64,000 nucleotides of DNA from NCBI RefSeq assembly GCF_000526375.1, contig NZ_JAFY01000002.1, forward strand, positions 744,001-808,000. The letters are read 5' to 3'. The translations under genes were made by a program, and so were the position numbers. Positions 25,816 to 35,216 of the stretch are shown here, piece after piece; the first letter of the stretch is position 1; every line of letters starts with the position of its first letter. The DNA is from Aminiphilus circumscriptus DSM 16581. Its GTDB lineage: Bacteria > Synergistota > Synergistia > Synergistales > Aminiphilaceae. The notes below the pieces were generated by a model. It saw only the letters and a program-made list of their open reading frames with translations. It was not told the DNA's origin and ran no database searches.

Positions 25816-27267
25816 GTGAAGATCTTCTCGAAAGTGCTGGTGGTGGCTCTCTGCTGCCTTGTGGGAGGAGCGGCCTGGTATGTGGCCTCGGCGGAACGGG
25901 GCGACATCACGATTCCGGAGCCAGAGGCGCGTCCCTTCGAAACGCCTCCGCCCGTGCCGGATTCCACCGTGGGGGTTCTCCTCGAAGTGCCCCTGGCGGA
26001 ACTCCAGACCGTGGTGAGTCGGGAGCTTGCCTCGGATCTGGACGGAACGAGCCCCGTGAACGAGGGGGCGCTCAGGGGAACACTCGCGTACCGTGTCCGC
26101 GCCGACGGAACGCCCAAAGTTTCGGGCCAGGACGGACGACTCCGGATCGATCTCCCCATTGCCTTCTCCTTGCGCCTGGACGGGACGGCCAGCGGGCTCG
26201 GGTTGTCCCTTCCCATCCGTACCGGAACGGAGGGGGCCCTCACCGTGACGGTTTCGCTGGCACCCCGGGTGGACGAGGAATGGAACGTCCGGAGCGACCC
26301 GAAGCTCTCCTTCCGATGGCGCCGCTCGCCCCAGGTAGAGGTGCTCGGAGCACGGATTTCCATCGAAAGCGTCGCCACGGAGTATCTGGAGGGACGCATG
26401 CAGGACGTGCTTCCCCGTATCGAAGAGGCCCTGTCGGACTCGTTGCGTTTGCGGGAACGCGCCGAGGAGGTCTGGAAGGACCTTTGCGAGCCACGGCTTT
26501 TGGCGGAATCGCCGGATCTCCGGCTCTTCGTCGAGCCGAGGGCGATCTTTCTCGCCAGGCCTGAGGTAGACGGGCAGTCCCTGCGTTTCCGCCTTTCCGT
26601 GACGGCGGGGCTCTCTCTCCGCGGCGGAACTCCCTCCGGAGAACCCCTTTCCGCGCCCCCCTTGCCGCCTCTTGTTCCGTCCGGCGCACACCTGGAGGGC
26701 ATCTTCCTGCGCTTCCCCGTGGCGGTTTCCTGGGAGGAACTTTCCGACTGGGCGCAGTCCGAGGCGGCGGGACGGCCCATGGATCTCGGGGACGGTACGA
26801 AGGTGATCATTCGGAAGGTGCGGGTCTTCGGAAACGGAGACCGCCTCGCCGCCGCGGTGGACGTGGAGGCGGAGCGACAGGGAGGACTTCTGGGGAGACG
26901 CGCCTCGGGGCGGATCTATCTCGAAGGGAGGCCGGACTATGATCCCGCATCGCGGGTACTGGGCCTTCGGGAGTTCGATTTCGACGAGAACACCACCTCG
27001 GGACTCGCCAGGGCCGCGGCGTGGCTCGCGAAGCCCCTTCTCGTGCGCCGCATGGAGGACTCCCTTCGTTTTCCTCTGGCGGAGAAGACCGACGAGGCGA
27101 AGGAACTTCTCCGCCGGGCTCTGGAGAATCTGACGAACGAGGAGATGTCCGTCTCCGGGGATGTGTACGATGTGACGGTGGAGGGACTTTTCGTCACGCC
27201 CCAGGCGCTTGAGGTGGTACTCGCGGTGAGCGGCGACGCCCGGATGGTGTTCCATGTCGGGCCCTAG
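25816..27267 (+). CDS. DUF4403-type secreted or membrane-anchored protein
   Basis: A 483-residue protein with an N-terminal hydrophobic segment (KVLVVALCCLVGGAAWYVA) and a body of beta-rich repeats resembling the DUF4403 family. An example is DSTVGVLLEVPLAELQTVVS near residue 55, recurring as LEGIFLRFPVAVSWEELSDW near 300, which suggests duplicated tubular-lipid-binding-like domains. Function is unknown, and the family is found in Gram-negative envelopes. The GTG start at 25816 is supported by AAGGAAGG eight bases upstream; a TTG at 25750 is the upstream alternative. The cca-like gene follows 60 bp later and may be co-transcribed. Confidence 0.75.
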   Translation: MKIFSKVLVVALCCLVGGAAWYVASAERGDITIPEPEARPFETPPPVPDSTVGVLLEVPLAELQTVVSRELASDLDGTSPVNEGALRGTLAYRVRADGTPKVSGQDGRLRIDLPIAFSLRLDGTASGLGLSLPIRTGTEGALTVTVSLAPRVDEEWNVRSDPKLSFRWRRSPQVEVLGARISIESVATEYLEGRMQDVLPRIEEALSDSLRLRERAEEVWKDLCEPRLLAESPDLRLFVEPRAIFLARPEVDGQSLRFRLSVTAGLSLRGGTPSGEPLSAPPLPPLVPSGAHLEGIFLRFPVAVSWEELSDWAQSEAAGRPMDLGDGTKVIIRKVRVFGNGDRLAAAVDVEAERQGGLLGRRASGRIYLEGRPDYDPASRVLGLREFDFDENTTSGLARAAAWLAKPLLVRRMEDSLRFPLAEKTDEAKELLRRALENLTNEEMSVSGDVYDVTVEGLFVTPQALEVVLAVSGDARMVFHVGP

Positions 27268-27327
27268 CCTCCGGGCGGCGATGACGGTGGTTCTCCGATG
27301 AAGAACGAGGCGGACAGTGGAGCGCGA

Positions 27328-28728
27328 ATGAAGGAGCGGTTGCCTTCGGCAGTTCACGCTCTATGGGGTTTCTTTGCCGCGGCAGGCATACCTGCTTGGA
27401 TTGTGGGCGGATGCGTTCGGGATCTCCTTCTCGGGCGTTCCTTCGCGGATGTGGATTTCGTGGCGGACGCGCCGGCGGAGGCGATCCTCGCCCTTGTGGA
27501 ACACTGGGGGAAAAATCGCTTCGGTCGCTTTGAAGGAACTCTCGTCGGCAAGCCTCCCGCCGCGACGGTGCTTCTCGCGGTGGAAGGAACGGGCGTGGAG
27601 ATCGCACCGCTCGTCGGGGGCTCCCTGGAGGCGGATCTGGGCCGAAGGGATTTCACGGTGAACGCCATGGCGCTGGACCTGAAGGGCGCTCTGTGGGATC
27701 CCTTCGGAGGGCGGAGGGATCTCGAGGAGAAACGGCTTCGTTTCACCGGAAGCGCCGCGGATCGCCTCGCCGAGGACCCGATTCGGGCCCTCCGTCTCTG
27801 CCGGTTTGCCGCGGAACTGGCCTTTCATCCCGATTCGCCGGGGCAGGAGGCCGTGCGCGCTCTGGCGCCCTTGGCACGAGGAAGAGAGAATTTCTTCGTC
27901 GCCTCGGAACGCGTCGGTCGGGAGGTCCTGAAGGCGCTGTCCGGGCTTTCGGTCTTTCTTGAGCTGGCGGACGCTCTGGGGGTGCTTCCTTTTTTTCTGC
28001 CCTTCCTGGAGCGCCTCAAGGGGGTGGAGCAATCCCCGGACTATCACCCGGAGGGAGATGTGTTCGTTCATACGCTCCGCACCGTCCGGGCCGCCGAGGA
28101 ATACGGCGTATCCTCCGTGACGGCGGCGGCGCTGCTGCACGATCTGGGCAAGCCCGAGACGTTTTTCCGCGATGGGAGTGGGCGAATTCGTTTTTTCCGC
28201 CACGAGGAGCGGAGCGCCGAACAGGCCCGGCGTATTCTCACCGCCTGGGCCTGGCCCGGCGTGCTCGCGGAGGAGACGGTCTTTCTCGTGGCGCGTCACG
28301 ACATTCTGCGTCATCCCCTTTCCCTCCGGGGAGCGGTGCGTCTTCTCCGGGAACTGGAGACTGTGCCGCGCCTCTCTGCTGCGGAGTGCTCCGGAAGGGC
28401 GGCGTGGCAGATGCCTCTCGAACACCTCGTGGCCCTCACCAGGGCGGACATCGCCGGAGGGAACGGCAACGATGCGGTTCTCAAGGAAAATCTGCGGCTT
28501 CTGGACGAGGCGGCTATTCGCCTGGAGACGGTTGTTTCGCCGGGAAAGAGGCGACTTCTCTCTGGGCACGACGTCATGAAAGTGCTCTGTCTGCCGCCGG
28601 GACCGAAGATCGGGGAGCTTCTGGAGGAGCTCGATCTGGGTGTCGCCAAGGGGAGAGTGCGCACGAGAGAAGACGCTCTCGCCTGGCTGGACTCTCTGAA
28701 GCAAGAGTCAACAAGCACCCCTTCCTGA
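27328..28728 (+). CDS. CCA tRNA nucleotidyltransferase / poly(A) polymerase family protein with HD domain
   Basis: A ~466-residue class II nucleotidyltransferase. The head contains IVGGCVRDLLLG and the catalytic pair in FADVDFVAD, then LGRRDFTVNAMAL, followed by DPFGGRRDLEEKRLRF and the NTP-pocket segment EDPIRALRLCRFAAEL. An HD phosphohydrolase domain begins near residue 250 (HTLRTV, then ALLHDLGKPETF). The domain order fits enzymes that add or repair the 3' CCA of tRNA and remove cyclic phosphates. Whether it is a full CCA-, A- or CC-adding enzyme cannot be told. An ATG at 27298 is an alternative start. Confidence 0.9.
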   Translation: MKERLPSAVHALWGFFAAAGIPAWIVGGCVRDLLLGRSFADVDFVADAPAEAILALVEHWGKNRFGRFEGTLVGKPPAATVLLAVEGTGVEIAPLVGGSLEADLGRRDFTVNAMALDLKGALWDPFGGRRDLEEKRLRFTGSAADRLAEDPIRALRLCRFAAELAFHPDSPGQEAVRALAPLARGRENFFVASERVGREVLKALSGLSVFLELADALGVLPFFLPFLERLKGVEQSPDYHPEGDVFVHTLRTVRAAEEYGVSSVTAAALLHDLGKPETFFRDGSGRIRFFRHEERSAEQARRILTAWAWPGVLAEETVFLVARHDILRHPLSLRGAVRLLRELETVPRLSAAECSGRAAWQMPLEHLVALTRADIAGGNGNDAVLKENLRLLDEAAIRLETVVSPGKRRLLSGHDVMKVLCLPPGPKIGELLEELDLGVAKGRVRTREDALAWLDSLKQESTSTPS

Positions 28729-28873
28729 GCCTGCCCAGGGGGTGCTGCGGCGTCCACGAGAACGCTTCCGCACGAGCGCCTTTGCTTCTTCTCGCTTCGG
28801 CACGTTGCGTTGGAAGCGAAACCGGGAAAATCGGCGTGGCTCTTCCGGAAGCGTCGAGCGGGAGAGTGTCTTT

Positions 28874-30394
28874 TCAGACCAGGGGAATCTCCTTTTCCGC
28901 ATCGCCGCTCTCCATCTTGTGCGACGAATGCCTCGAAACGGAACGCAGGCTCAGCAGGGCGCAGAGGGCTCCGGCGCCGCACAGGACCGCCGCGGTGAAC
29001 CATACCGTCCGGAATGCCGCAGCCATGGCCTCGGTGGCGATGCTCCCTCCGAGGCATTGAACGTAAAGTGCCTCGAAGAGGCTGACGCCGATGGTCAGGC
29101 TGAGGCGGCTCGAGGTGCTGAAAATGCCCGAGGCGCCGCCGCGTTTTCCCCCCGGAACGCTGCTCATGACGAAGGCGTTGTTCGGGGAGAGAAACAGACC
29201 GAACGAGGCGGCGATGCCCACGAGGAAAAGGATGACATGTCCCATTCCGGGAGAGGAGAGGGTTGTGGCGATGAAAAGGCACGCTCCCGTGGCGAGGGCC
29301 ATGCCTCCGAAGCAGACGAGCTTGGGGGAGAGGCGGTCTGCGAGGCGTCCCGCGAGATAGGCCGTGCTCATGTACGTGAGGGAGTAGAGGAGGAGAACGG
29401 TTCCTGCTTGCTGAGGAGAAAGTCCCTTATAATTCTGCAGGAGGAAGGGCATGAGAATGCCCACGGCGCCGAAGACCAGATAGGCGGGGACGCCTCCCGC
29501 GATGGCGAGGGAGAAATCCCGATTCCGGAAGAGGGAGAGATCCATGAGGGGAACGGGTGTGCGGACCTCCCGGAGTGTGAAAAGCGCGAGAAGGATCGCC
29601 GCCGCGAGAAAGGCCCCCAGGATGGACGGTGACGACCAACCCAGCTGACTTCCTCTGTTCAGAGCGATCAGGAGGGCGAGGAAACCGAGAAAGCTCGCGA
29701 CACTGCCCGGAAGGTCGAGTTCGCCTATGCGATGCCGCAGTGTCCGGAAGGGGTGCCGTTCCTCGTCCGCGGGAAGAAGGCGCAGGGCGGCGAAGGTGGC
29801 CAGGGCTCCCACGGGAAGGTTGATGAGAAAGATCCACCGCCATGACAGTGTGCCGGTCAGGAACCCTCCGAGAGGAGCGCCGATGATGGTGCCCGCCGAT
29901 GCCATCATGGCGAGCAGGCCGAAGGCCTCCCCCCGGCGTTCCCGCGGGGCGACAAAGGGAACGAGGGCGAAGGCGGTGACGGTGAGCATGGCGCCACCCA
30001 CTCCCTGGATCGCTCGGGAGAGAACGAGCATGTTCAGCGAAAGCGCGGCACCGCACAAGAGCGATGCGCAGGAGAAGAGAAGCATTCCCCAGCGGAAGAT
30101 CCGGGAGGCGCCGACAATGTCGGCGAGGCGTCCGAAGAAGAGCAGCATCCCCGAGAGGAAGAGGAGATACGCCAGCACCACCTCCGAACCCAGCGCTCCC
30201 TGCACGCCGAAGGATCGGGCCACCGTGGGGAGCGAGACGTTCACGATGGAGCTGTCCAGGGCGGAGACGAAGGCGGCGGTGCTCACGCAGAGGAGCGCCG
30301 GAAAGTAGGGACGTTTCAGGATGCCGACGGTGCCTGCGGAATCCTCTCCGGCGGGGTGCTTCCGAGACGGCGCGCTTTCGGGGGATTTCCTCAC
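28874..30394 (-). CDS. MFS transporter, DHA2 (EmrB/QacA-type) drug exporter
   Basis: A ~506-residue protein with about fourteen membrane segments. Motif A is GRLADIVGASRIFRWG, motif C is the region SAGTIIGAPLGGFLTGTLSWRWIFLINLPVG, and the first helix holds ALDSSIVNVSLPTVARSFG, the classic DHA2 start. These proteins export drugs or cations using the proton gradient. The start is GTG at 30394, preceded by GGAGGAG at eight bases; an ATG at 30427 has no ribosome site. The gene is tail-to-tail with the cca-like gene. Confidence 0.9.
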   Translation of the reverse strand: MRKSPESAPSRKHPAGEDSAGTVGILKRPYFPALLCVSTAAFVSALDSSIVNVSLPTVARSFGVQGALGSEVVLAYLLFLSGMLLFFGRLADIVGASRIFRWGMLLFSCASLLCGAALSLNMLVLSRAIQGVGGAMLTVTAFALVPFVAPRERRGEAFGLLAMMASAGTIIGAPLGGFLTGTLSWRWIFLINLPVGALATFAALRLLPADEERHPFRTLRHRIGELDLPGSVASFLGFLALLIALNRGSQLGWSSPSILGAFLAAAILLALFTLREVRTPVPLMDLSLFRNRDFSLAIAGGVPAYLVFGAVGILMPFLLQNYKGLSPQQAGTVLLLYSLTYMSTAYLAGRLADRLSPKLVCFGGMALATGACLFIATTLSSPGMGHVILFLVGIAASFGLFLSPNNAFVMSSVPGGKRGGASGIFSTSSRLSLTIGVSLFEALYVQCLGGSIATEAMAAAFRTVWFTAAVLCGAGALCALLSLRSVSRHSSHKMESGDAEKEIPLV

Positions 30395-30533
30395 GGATGC
30401 CACTCCTCCTTCTGCGTGAAGGCGCATGTGGGAATATGGAATGACTTGCCTGCTCAAAAAGATGACATCCTCATTGTAGCAGAGACATCCTGTCGCCTCG
30501 CAAGAGACGGCGATGTGGAAACGGAGGCGGATC

Positions 30534-31256
30534 ATGGAGAGGAAACGGGCGATGCCGTCGCGTCGGACTTTCCGGGAACGACCGTCCTCACCCCGTCCGT
30601 CGGCGGTGAGGTGGGGGTGGCTGTTGCTCGGTCTTTCCTTTCTCGGAGGCGTTGTTCTCGGGGTGCGTTCCCTCCGTACCGGCGGAGGTGTTCCGGAAGA
30701 AGGCACCGTTATCGTCCGGGAAGCGCCGACAGTGCCCAGGGAGGACAGCGCGTCTCCTCCTTCGGCGGGTTCGGAGACGACTTCTTCCGGAACAGAAGCG
30801 CCTCGGAACGGAACACCGGTCAAGGGTGTCCCCCGGGTTCAGGAAAAAAGTGCGCCCTCTCCGTCCCTCTCGGACACGCGTCCTCTGCGCATCACCGCAC
30901 CTCCCGGTTTCGATGTGGGACCGGCGGGACGGACGGATCTCCGGGGCGTCGCGGCGGATGTGAACGGGGGCGGGAAGGAGGAAGGCTACACGCCTCCCCG
31001 CATCGTCGCGGACGTGGCGGAACAGCTTCGGAAGATCGTGGAGGAAGTGGATGCCTCCACGCTTCGGATCGCCCGGGACGTATTGGAGGAAGCGCCTTTC
31101 CTGAATCTGACGCCGGAGAAAGCGGAGCTTCGTCCGGCGGGAGACGGCGTGAACCTCAAGGTGGTCATTCCGGCGGACACGATCACCCTCAAGGGGAAGA
31201 CAAAACCGGTTTCGTCGGAGCAGGTCCTCTCGAAGGACGAAAAAAAGGGGAAGTGA
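30534..31256 (+). CDS. Small single-pass membrane protein, function unknown
   Basis: A 240-residue protein with a basic N-terminus, one membrane helix (WGWLLLGLSFLGGVVLGV) and a proline/serine/threonine-rich linker of ~90 residues. A conserved-looking C-terminal part begins at PPRIVADVAEQLRKIVEEVDAS and ends in KVVIPADTITLKGK. I recognise no family. GGAGG lies seven bases before the ATG at 30534. It is divergent from the MFS exporter and convergent with the helicase gene. Confidence 0.7.
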   Translation: MERKRAMPSRRTFRERPSSPRPSAVRWGWLLLGLSFLGGVVLGVRSLRTGGGVPEEGTVIVREAPTVPREDSASPPSAGSETTSSGTEAPRNGTPVKGVPRVQEKSAPSPSLSDTRPLRITAPPGFDVGPAGRTDLRGVAADVNGGGKEEGYTPPRIVADVAEQLRKIVEEVDASTLRIARDVLEEAPFLNLTPEKAELRPAGDGVNLKVVIPADTITLKGKTKPVSSEQVLSKDEKKGK

Positions 31257-31366
31257 GGCATTCACCAACGCCTCGTGTGTGCGTGCCCGGAACGATGCCC
31301 GGTGTCGCCTGCCGTGGTTTCGGAAACATGCGACGATTCCGGCGACGTGCCCGGGGAGGAGAAACA

Positions 31367-31456
31367 CAGGGCCTCTTCCGAAAGGAAGAAGCCCTGGAAG
31401 CGCCGGAGGCGCGGATGCTTTCGAGGGAACGCCCGTTTTCCCCCTGGGGAAAACGG
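31367..31456. terminator. Two hairpins between convergent genes
   Basis: CAGGGCCTCTTCC (31367-31379) and GGAAGAAGCCCTG (31384-31396) form a 13-bp stem with one mismatch and a GAAA loop. CCGTTTTCCCC (31433-31443) and GGGGAAAACGG (31446-31456) form a second perfect stem. They lie between the stop codons of the small membrane protein and the helicase, where bidirectional termination is expected. Confidence 0.55.
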
Positions 31457-31476
31457 TCTGAAACACGGGTGCGATT

Positions 31477-33234
31477 TTAGGCCCGTCTGTCCCATTCCCG
31501 GCGGTTTCCCGTCGTGCCTCTGCTTCGGGATGCTCCGGAGGAGCGCACGAGACCGCGGCGCTCGAACTCGGTGATCTCTTTCTCAAAAGCTTTCTCGGCG
31601 AGGGGGGAGAGTTCCACGAGCACATGGTCCTCCCGGAGACGGATCGAGCCCACTTCCTCGCGGTTCACGCGGAGCCCGATGCAGACTTCCCGCAGAACGC
31701 GCCCCACATCCCATCCGTCGGATCGTCCCTTTTCGAGGCGCATCACCGCGCCGCGCATCTCCGTTCGTCCGCCGCTCCGCCCGGAGGAGTAGGTTCCAAT
31801 CTCCCGTTTTCCGAAGGAGCGTCCGTTTCTCGAATCGGGACGATCCTCGAATCGGCGGTTCTTCTCGCGGTTCGTCTCCCGCTCGAGCTCCTCGGCAAGA
31901 GAATAGCCGCTCCGCCGAAGATGGGTCGTGCGTCCGAGAAGGGCCGCCACGAGAGACGCGGGATCGTCGGATTTGCCGAGCAGTTCTTCGGCCCAGGCGA
32001 TCATGGCCGCATCGGGATTCTCCGCCAGAAGCGTTTCCTCGAAGGCGGTCTTTCCCACGCGACCGATTTCTTCCGCGTCGGGAACGGGAAGCCACTCCAC
32101 CTGCACGTCCGTGCCGCGCAGCATGGACCGGAACCGTCCCGCTTCCCTGGGAGAAAGGATGACCACGTTGCGTCCCTCGTGTCCGGCCCGGCCGGTGCGG
32201 CCACTTCGGTGCACGAAGGTGTCCAGACCGTCGGGAAGGCCCATCTGGATCACGTGCGTGACGCCCGCGACGTCAAGGCCGCGGGCGGCTACGTTGGTGG
32301 CTACGAGGACGGCGGTTCTCCCCTGCCGGAAGGATCCGAGCACGGTGTTCCGCTCCCGCTGCGTCATTTCGCCGTGGAGCGTTCCCGCGGCGAATCCCTC
32401 TTCGGCCAGTTTTTCCGCGCAGGTCATGGTGTCACTCCGAGTGGGGCAGAAAACGAGGGTTCTCTGGGGGCGCTCCCAGAGGAGGACATTCACCAGACCG
32501 TCGATTCGCCGCCGCTCGGGAGCCAGATAGACCCGATGTGCGATGTCCTCGTGCTGGACTCGCTCGGAGCAGAGAGAGATGCGCGTGGGTGTCTTCATGT
32601 AGTTCTTGGCCAGAGAGAGCACCTCGTCGGGCATGGTGGCGGAGAAGAGCCACGTGCGCGTCCGGTTCGTCGCGGCGTTGAGGATCGCCTCCAGCTCCTC
32701 CCGGAAGCCGAGGTCAAGCATGTGGTCCCCCTCGTCGAGGACCACCGTGTGGACCTGGGACATGTCCAAGGTCCCCCTTCTGATGTGATCGAGGGTCCGT
32801 CCGGGAGTGCCCACGATGATGGCACTTCCCTGACGCAGGTCGTTCGTCTGGGTTTCCATGCTCATGCCGCCTACGAGAGAGGCGGCGCGGATGCCGAGAT
32901 CACGGCCGAACCACTGGGCTTCCCGGGCGATCTGGAGGGCGAGTTCCCTGGTGGGAGAAAGAACGAGCACCCGGGGGCGCCGCTCTCCCTGAGTCATGTC
33001 GTCAAAGAGGGGCAGTACGAACGCGAGGGTCTTTCCCGATCCCGTCTTGGCCTGAACGACCAGGTTGCCGCTGCGGTCTTCGAGGCTCAGCACTTCCGCC
33101 TGAACCGGCGTGGGTTCCGTGAAACCTCTTCTGTCAAGGGTTCGGAGCAGTTCGGATCTCAGGCCGAAGCGGCTCCAGTTCTTCGCGGTGCTTTCCACGG
33201 TGTTCTTCACTTCCGTCTGTTGCGTGCAGTTCAT
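31477..33234 (-). CDS. DEAD-box ATP-dependent RNA helicase with DbpA-like RNA-binding domain
   Basis: A 585-residue RNA helicase. Core motifs are the Q-motif (GFTEPTPVQAEVL), Walker A AKTGSGKTLAF near residue 64, PTRELALQ, motif II VVLDEGDHMLD near 168, FSATMPD near 200 and HRSGRTGRAG near 345. Motif II is DEGD instead of the usual DEAD, a known but minor variant. After an arginine/glycine-rich linker (FEDRPDSRNGRSFGKREIG) there is a C-terminal DbpA/CsdA-type RNA-binding domain, suggesting a role in ribosome assembly or RNA decay. Its leader contains a structured region followed by a U-run at 33271-33347. Confidence 0.92.
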   Translation of the reverse strand: MNCTQQTEVKNTVESTAKNWSRFGLRSELLRTLDRRGFTEPTPVQAEVLSLEDRSGNLVVQAKTGSGKTLAFVLPLFDDMTQGERRPRVLVLSPTRELALQIAREAQWFGRDLGIRAASLVGGMSMETQTNDLRQGSAIIVGTPGRTLDHIRRGTLDMSQVHTVVLDEGDHMLDLGFREELEAILNAATNRTRTWLFSATMPDEVLSLAKNYMKTPTRISLCSERVQHEDIAHRVYLAPERRRIDGLVNVLLWERPQRTLVFCPTRSDTMTCAEKLAEEGFAAGTLHGEMTQRERNTVLGSFRQGRTAVLVATNVAARGLDVAGVTHVIQMGLPDGLDTFVHRSGRTGRAGHEGRNVVILSPREAGRFRSMLRGTDVQVEWLPVPDAEEIGRVGKTAFEETLLAENPDAAMIAWAEELLGKSDDPASLVAALLGRTTHLRRSGYSLAEELERETNREKNRRFEDRPDSRNGRSFGKREIGTYSSGRSGGRTEMRGAVMRLEKGRSDGWDVGRVLREVCIGLRVNREEVGSIRLREDHVLVELSPLAEKAFEKEITEFERRGLVRSSGASRSRGTTGNRREWDRRA

Positions 33235-33270
33235 AGGTTGTCAGTTTTCCTCCCCGCGGCGTTCGCCGCA

Positions 33271-33347
33271 CAAAAAATGGCTCCTTCCGCGGGACGGAAA
33301 CAGTCCGAACCTTCAGGCGGACAGATCCGCATCTGGGAGCAGCCATT
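33271..33347 (-). promoter_or_regulatory. Structured 5' leader (possible attenuator) of the helicase gene
   Basis: Read on the minus strand, AATGGCTGCTCC (33347-33336) pairs with GGAGCCATT (33284-33276) around a two-base bulge. The second arm runs directly into six U residues, as in a terminator. Enclosed are smaller stems, including GTCCG/CGGAC and TTCCG/CGGAA, giving a multi-branched fold. Downstream, GCGGCG pairs with CGCCGC (33270-33257), just before GGGGAGG and the start codon. A leader of this shape suggests regulated transcription, though no known RNA family is recognised. Confidence 0.45.
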
Positions 33348-33613
33348 CTGCCAAACTCTCCTCGAAAGCCGTTCCATTATCCCGTTGTTTCGCCTTTTGT
33401 CAAGATACCCCTGGCGGAATTGTTCGAGAAAATGTTCCACGGTGTTTTCCGGCGGCGAAAGTGTGCGGCGGAGAAAGAGAACGGAGGTGTGCTTGTGACG
33501 ATCCGCAATGAAGAGTGGAGGGGTTTTTTACCCGGGAGGGCCGGTGTGTGAAGGAGATCCGCAAGAGGGGACGGCGGCGGGAGTTTCTCGGCGGAAGAAA
33601 AGCGTAGTATTAT

Positions 33614-33713
33614 GGAATCTCTGAATAAGGCTGCGTCAGCCCCGCAGGGTGCCTCGCAGAGCCTGATGCGACCCGAGTCAAGGGAAAGCGAAAGGCCTTT
33701 ATTCAGAGCTTCC
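33614..33713 (-). mobile_element. MITE-like element, copy 3, at the manC promoter
   Basis: A 100-bp copy reading GGAATCTCTGAATAAGG on the plus strand and ending TTATTCAGAGCTTCC, flanked by the perfect duplication TTAT (33610-33613 and 33714-33717). The left duplication is the end of a TATTAT box (33608-33613), so the element landed at the -10 region of the likely manC promoter. It is nearly identical to copy 2. The remaining part of 33235-33759 apart from the helicase leader shows nothing recognisable. Confidence 0.85.
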
Positions 33714-33759
33714 TTATAGTAAAAACGGATTCATGATGCATGCCGGGGAGGAACGACTC

Positions 33760-35184
33760 ATGGTTGCGTACAACCTGCAGGTGCTCATTCTGGCCGGAGG
33801 TTCGGGAACACGTCTCTGGCCTCTTTCGCGGGAGGAAATGCCCAAACAGTTTCTGACCCTTTTCTCGAATCGAAGCCTGTTGCAGGACACGATCTCCCGG
33901 ATGTTACGGGTGGCTCCGGCGGAGGCGCTCACCGTCGTGACCGGTGAAGAGTGGAAGGCTCTCGTGGCACATCAGGGGAGAGATGTGTGTTCCCTTGCGC
34001 CGGAGCAGGTGGTGGTGGAGCCGATTTCCCGGAACACCTGCCCCGCCATCGCTCTCGGCGCGGTGTCTCTTCTGGAGACGAAGCGCGCCTCCGAGGAGGA
34101 TCTGCTCTTCGTCGCTCCCAGTGACCATATCGTGGTGGACGGAGCTGCTTTTTCCGCTGCGGTGGAACTTGCCGCTTCCGCCGCGATGCGGGGTGACCTG
34201 GTGCTCTTCGGCGTACCGCCTCTTTATGGGGAGACGGGATACGGGTATGTGGAGGCGACGGAATGTGCCGGTACTTTCCCCGGTGGTGCCCTTCCGGTGC
34301 GGCGTTTCGTGGAGAAACCCTCCCGTGAAAAGGCCGAGGAGTATGTCGCCTCGGGGAATTTCTATTGGAACAGCGGCATGTTTTGCTTCCGGATCGGGGA
34401 GTTTCTGCACGCCCTGGAAGAATACATCCCCGAAATCGGTCTTCCCGCCCGCAAGGGCGTGGCGGCGCTGCTCGAGGCGTTCCCTCGCCTTCCAAGCCTT
34501 TCCGTGGACTACGCCGTGATGGAAAAGGCCCGAAACGTCGCCATGGTGCCCCTTCGGGCTGGCTGGTCCGACGTGGGGAGTTGGGATGCCGTCTACGACG
34601 TGCTTCCCAAGGACGATTCCGGCAACGTGGTCCTCGGTGATTGCGTCCTCGACGATGCGTCGGGAAATCTCGTCTTCGCCGCGGATCATCTTGTGGCCCT
34701 CCAGGGAGTGCGGGACAGCATCGTGGTGAGCACCTCCGATGCCGTTGCAGTGCTTCCCCGGGGCGCCTCCCAGGGGATACGGAACATCGTGGCCGCCCTG
34801 CGGGGGAAGGGACGGAAAGAGGTCTCCCAGACGCCGAACAGCGTCCGTCCCTGGGGGAGTTACCACATTCTGGACGAGTCGGAGCGCTATAAAATCAAAC
34901 GCATCGTCATTGCTCCGGGAAAACGGTTGAGCCTTCAGTACCACCTGCACCGGAGTGAGCACTGGATTGTGGTCCGCGGTACCGCCTGGGTTCGGATCGG
35001 TGACACGGATCGTTTCGTCCACGAGGGCGAAAGCATCTTCGTCCCCAAGGGGTCCATACACCGCCTGGGAAACCAGGGAAAGATTCCCCTGGAACTCATC
35101 GAGGTTCAGTGCGGGGAGTACGTGGGTGAGGACGACATCGTTCGCGTGGCGGACGACTTCCGAAGGCGTCCGGAACAAGAATAA
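33760..35184 (+). CDS. manC: Bifunctional mannose-1-phosphate guanylyltransferase / mannose-6-phosphate isomerase
   Basis: A 474-residue type II PMI/GMP enzyme (AlgA/ManC/XanB group) making GDP-mannose for surface polysaccharides. The pyrophosphorylase signature LILAGGSGTRLWPLSREEMPKQF (two adjoining motifs) is at the N-terminus, and FVEKPSREKAEEYVASGNFYWNSGMF lies near residue 190. The cupin isomerase domain from about 360 has RPWGSYHILDE, LSLQYHLHRSEHWIVV and FVPKGSIHRLGN with zinc-site His and Glu residues. GGGGAGG precedes the ATG at 33760; an ATG at 33733 is less likely. No other polysaccharide genes are nearby. Confidence 0.93.
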   Translation: MVAYNLQVLILAGGSGTRLWPLSREEMPKQFLTLFSNRSLLQDTISRMLRVAPAEALTVVTGEEWKALVAHQGRDVCSLAPEQVVVEPISRNTCPAIALGAVSLLETKRASEEDLLFVAPSDHIVVDGAAFSAAVELAASAAMRGDLVLFGVPPLYGETGYGYVEATECAGTFPGGALPVRRFVEKPSREKAEEYVASGNFYWNSGMFCFRIGEFLHALEEYIPEIGLPARKGVAALLEAFPRLPSLSVDYAVMEKARNVAMVPLRAGWSDVGSWDAVYDVLPKDDSGNVVLGDCVLDDASGNLVFAADHLVALQGVRDSIVVSTSDAVAVLPRGASQGIRNIVAALRGKGRKEVSQTPNSVRPWGSYHILDESERYKIKRIVIAPGKRLSLQYHLHRSEHWIVVRGTAWVRIGDTDRFVHEGESIFVPKGSIHRLGNQGKIPLELIEVQCGEYVGEDDIVRVADDFRRRPEQE

Positions 35185-35216
35185 ATGAAGAACGTTCAGG
35201 AGAAACCTCACGGCAT

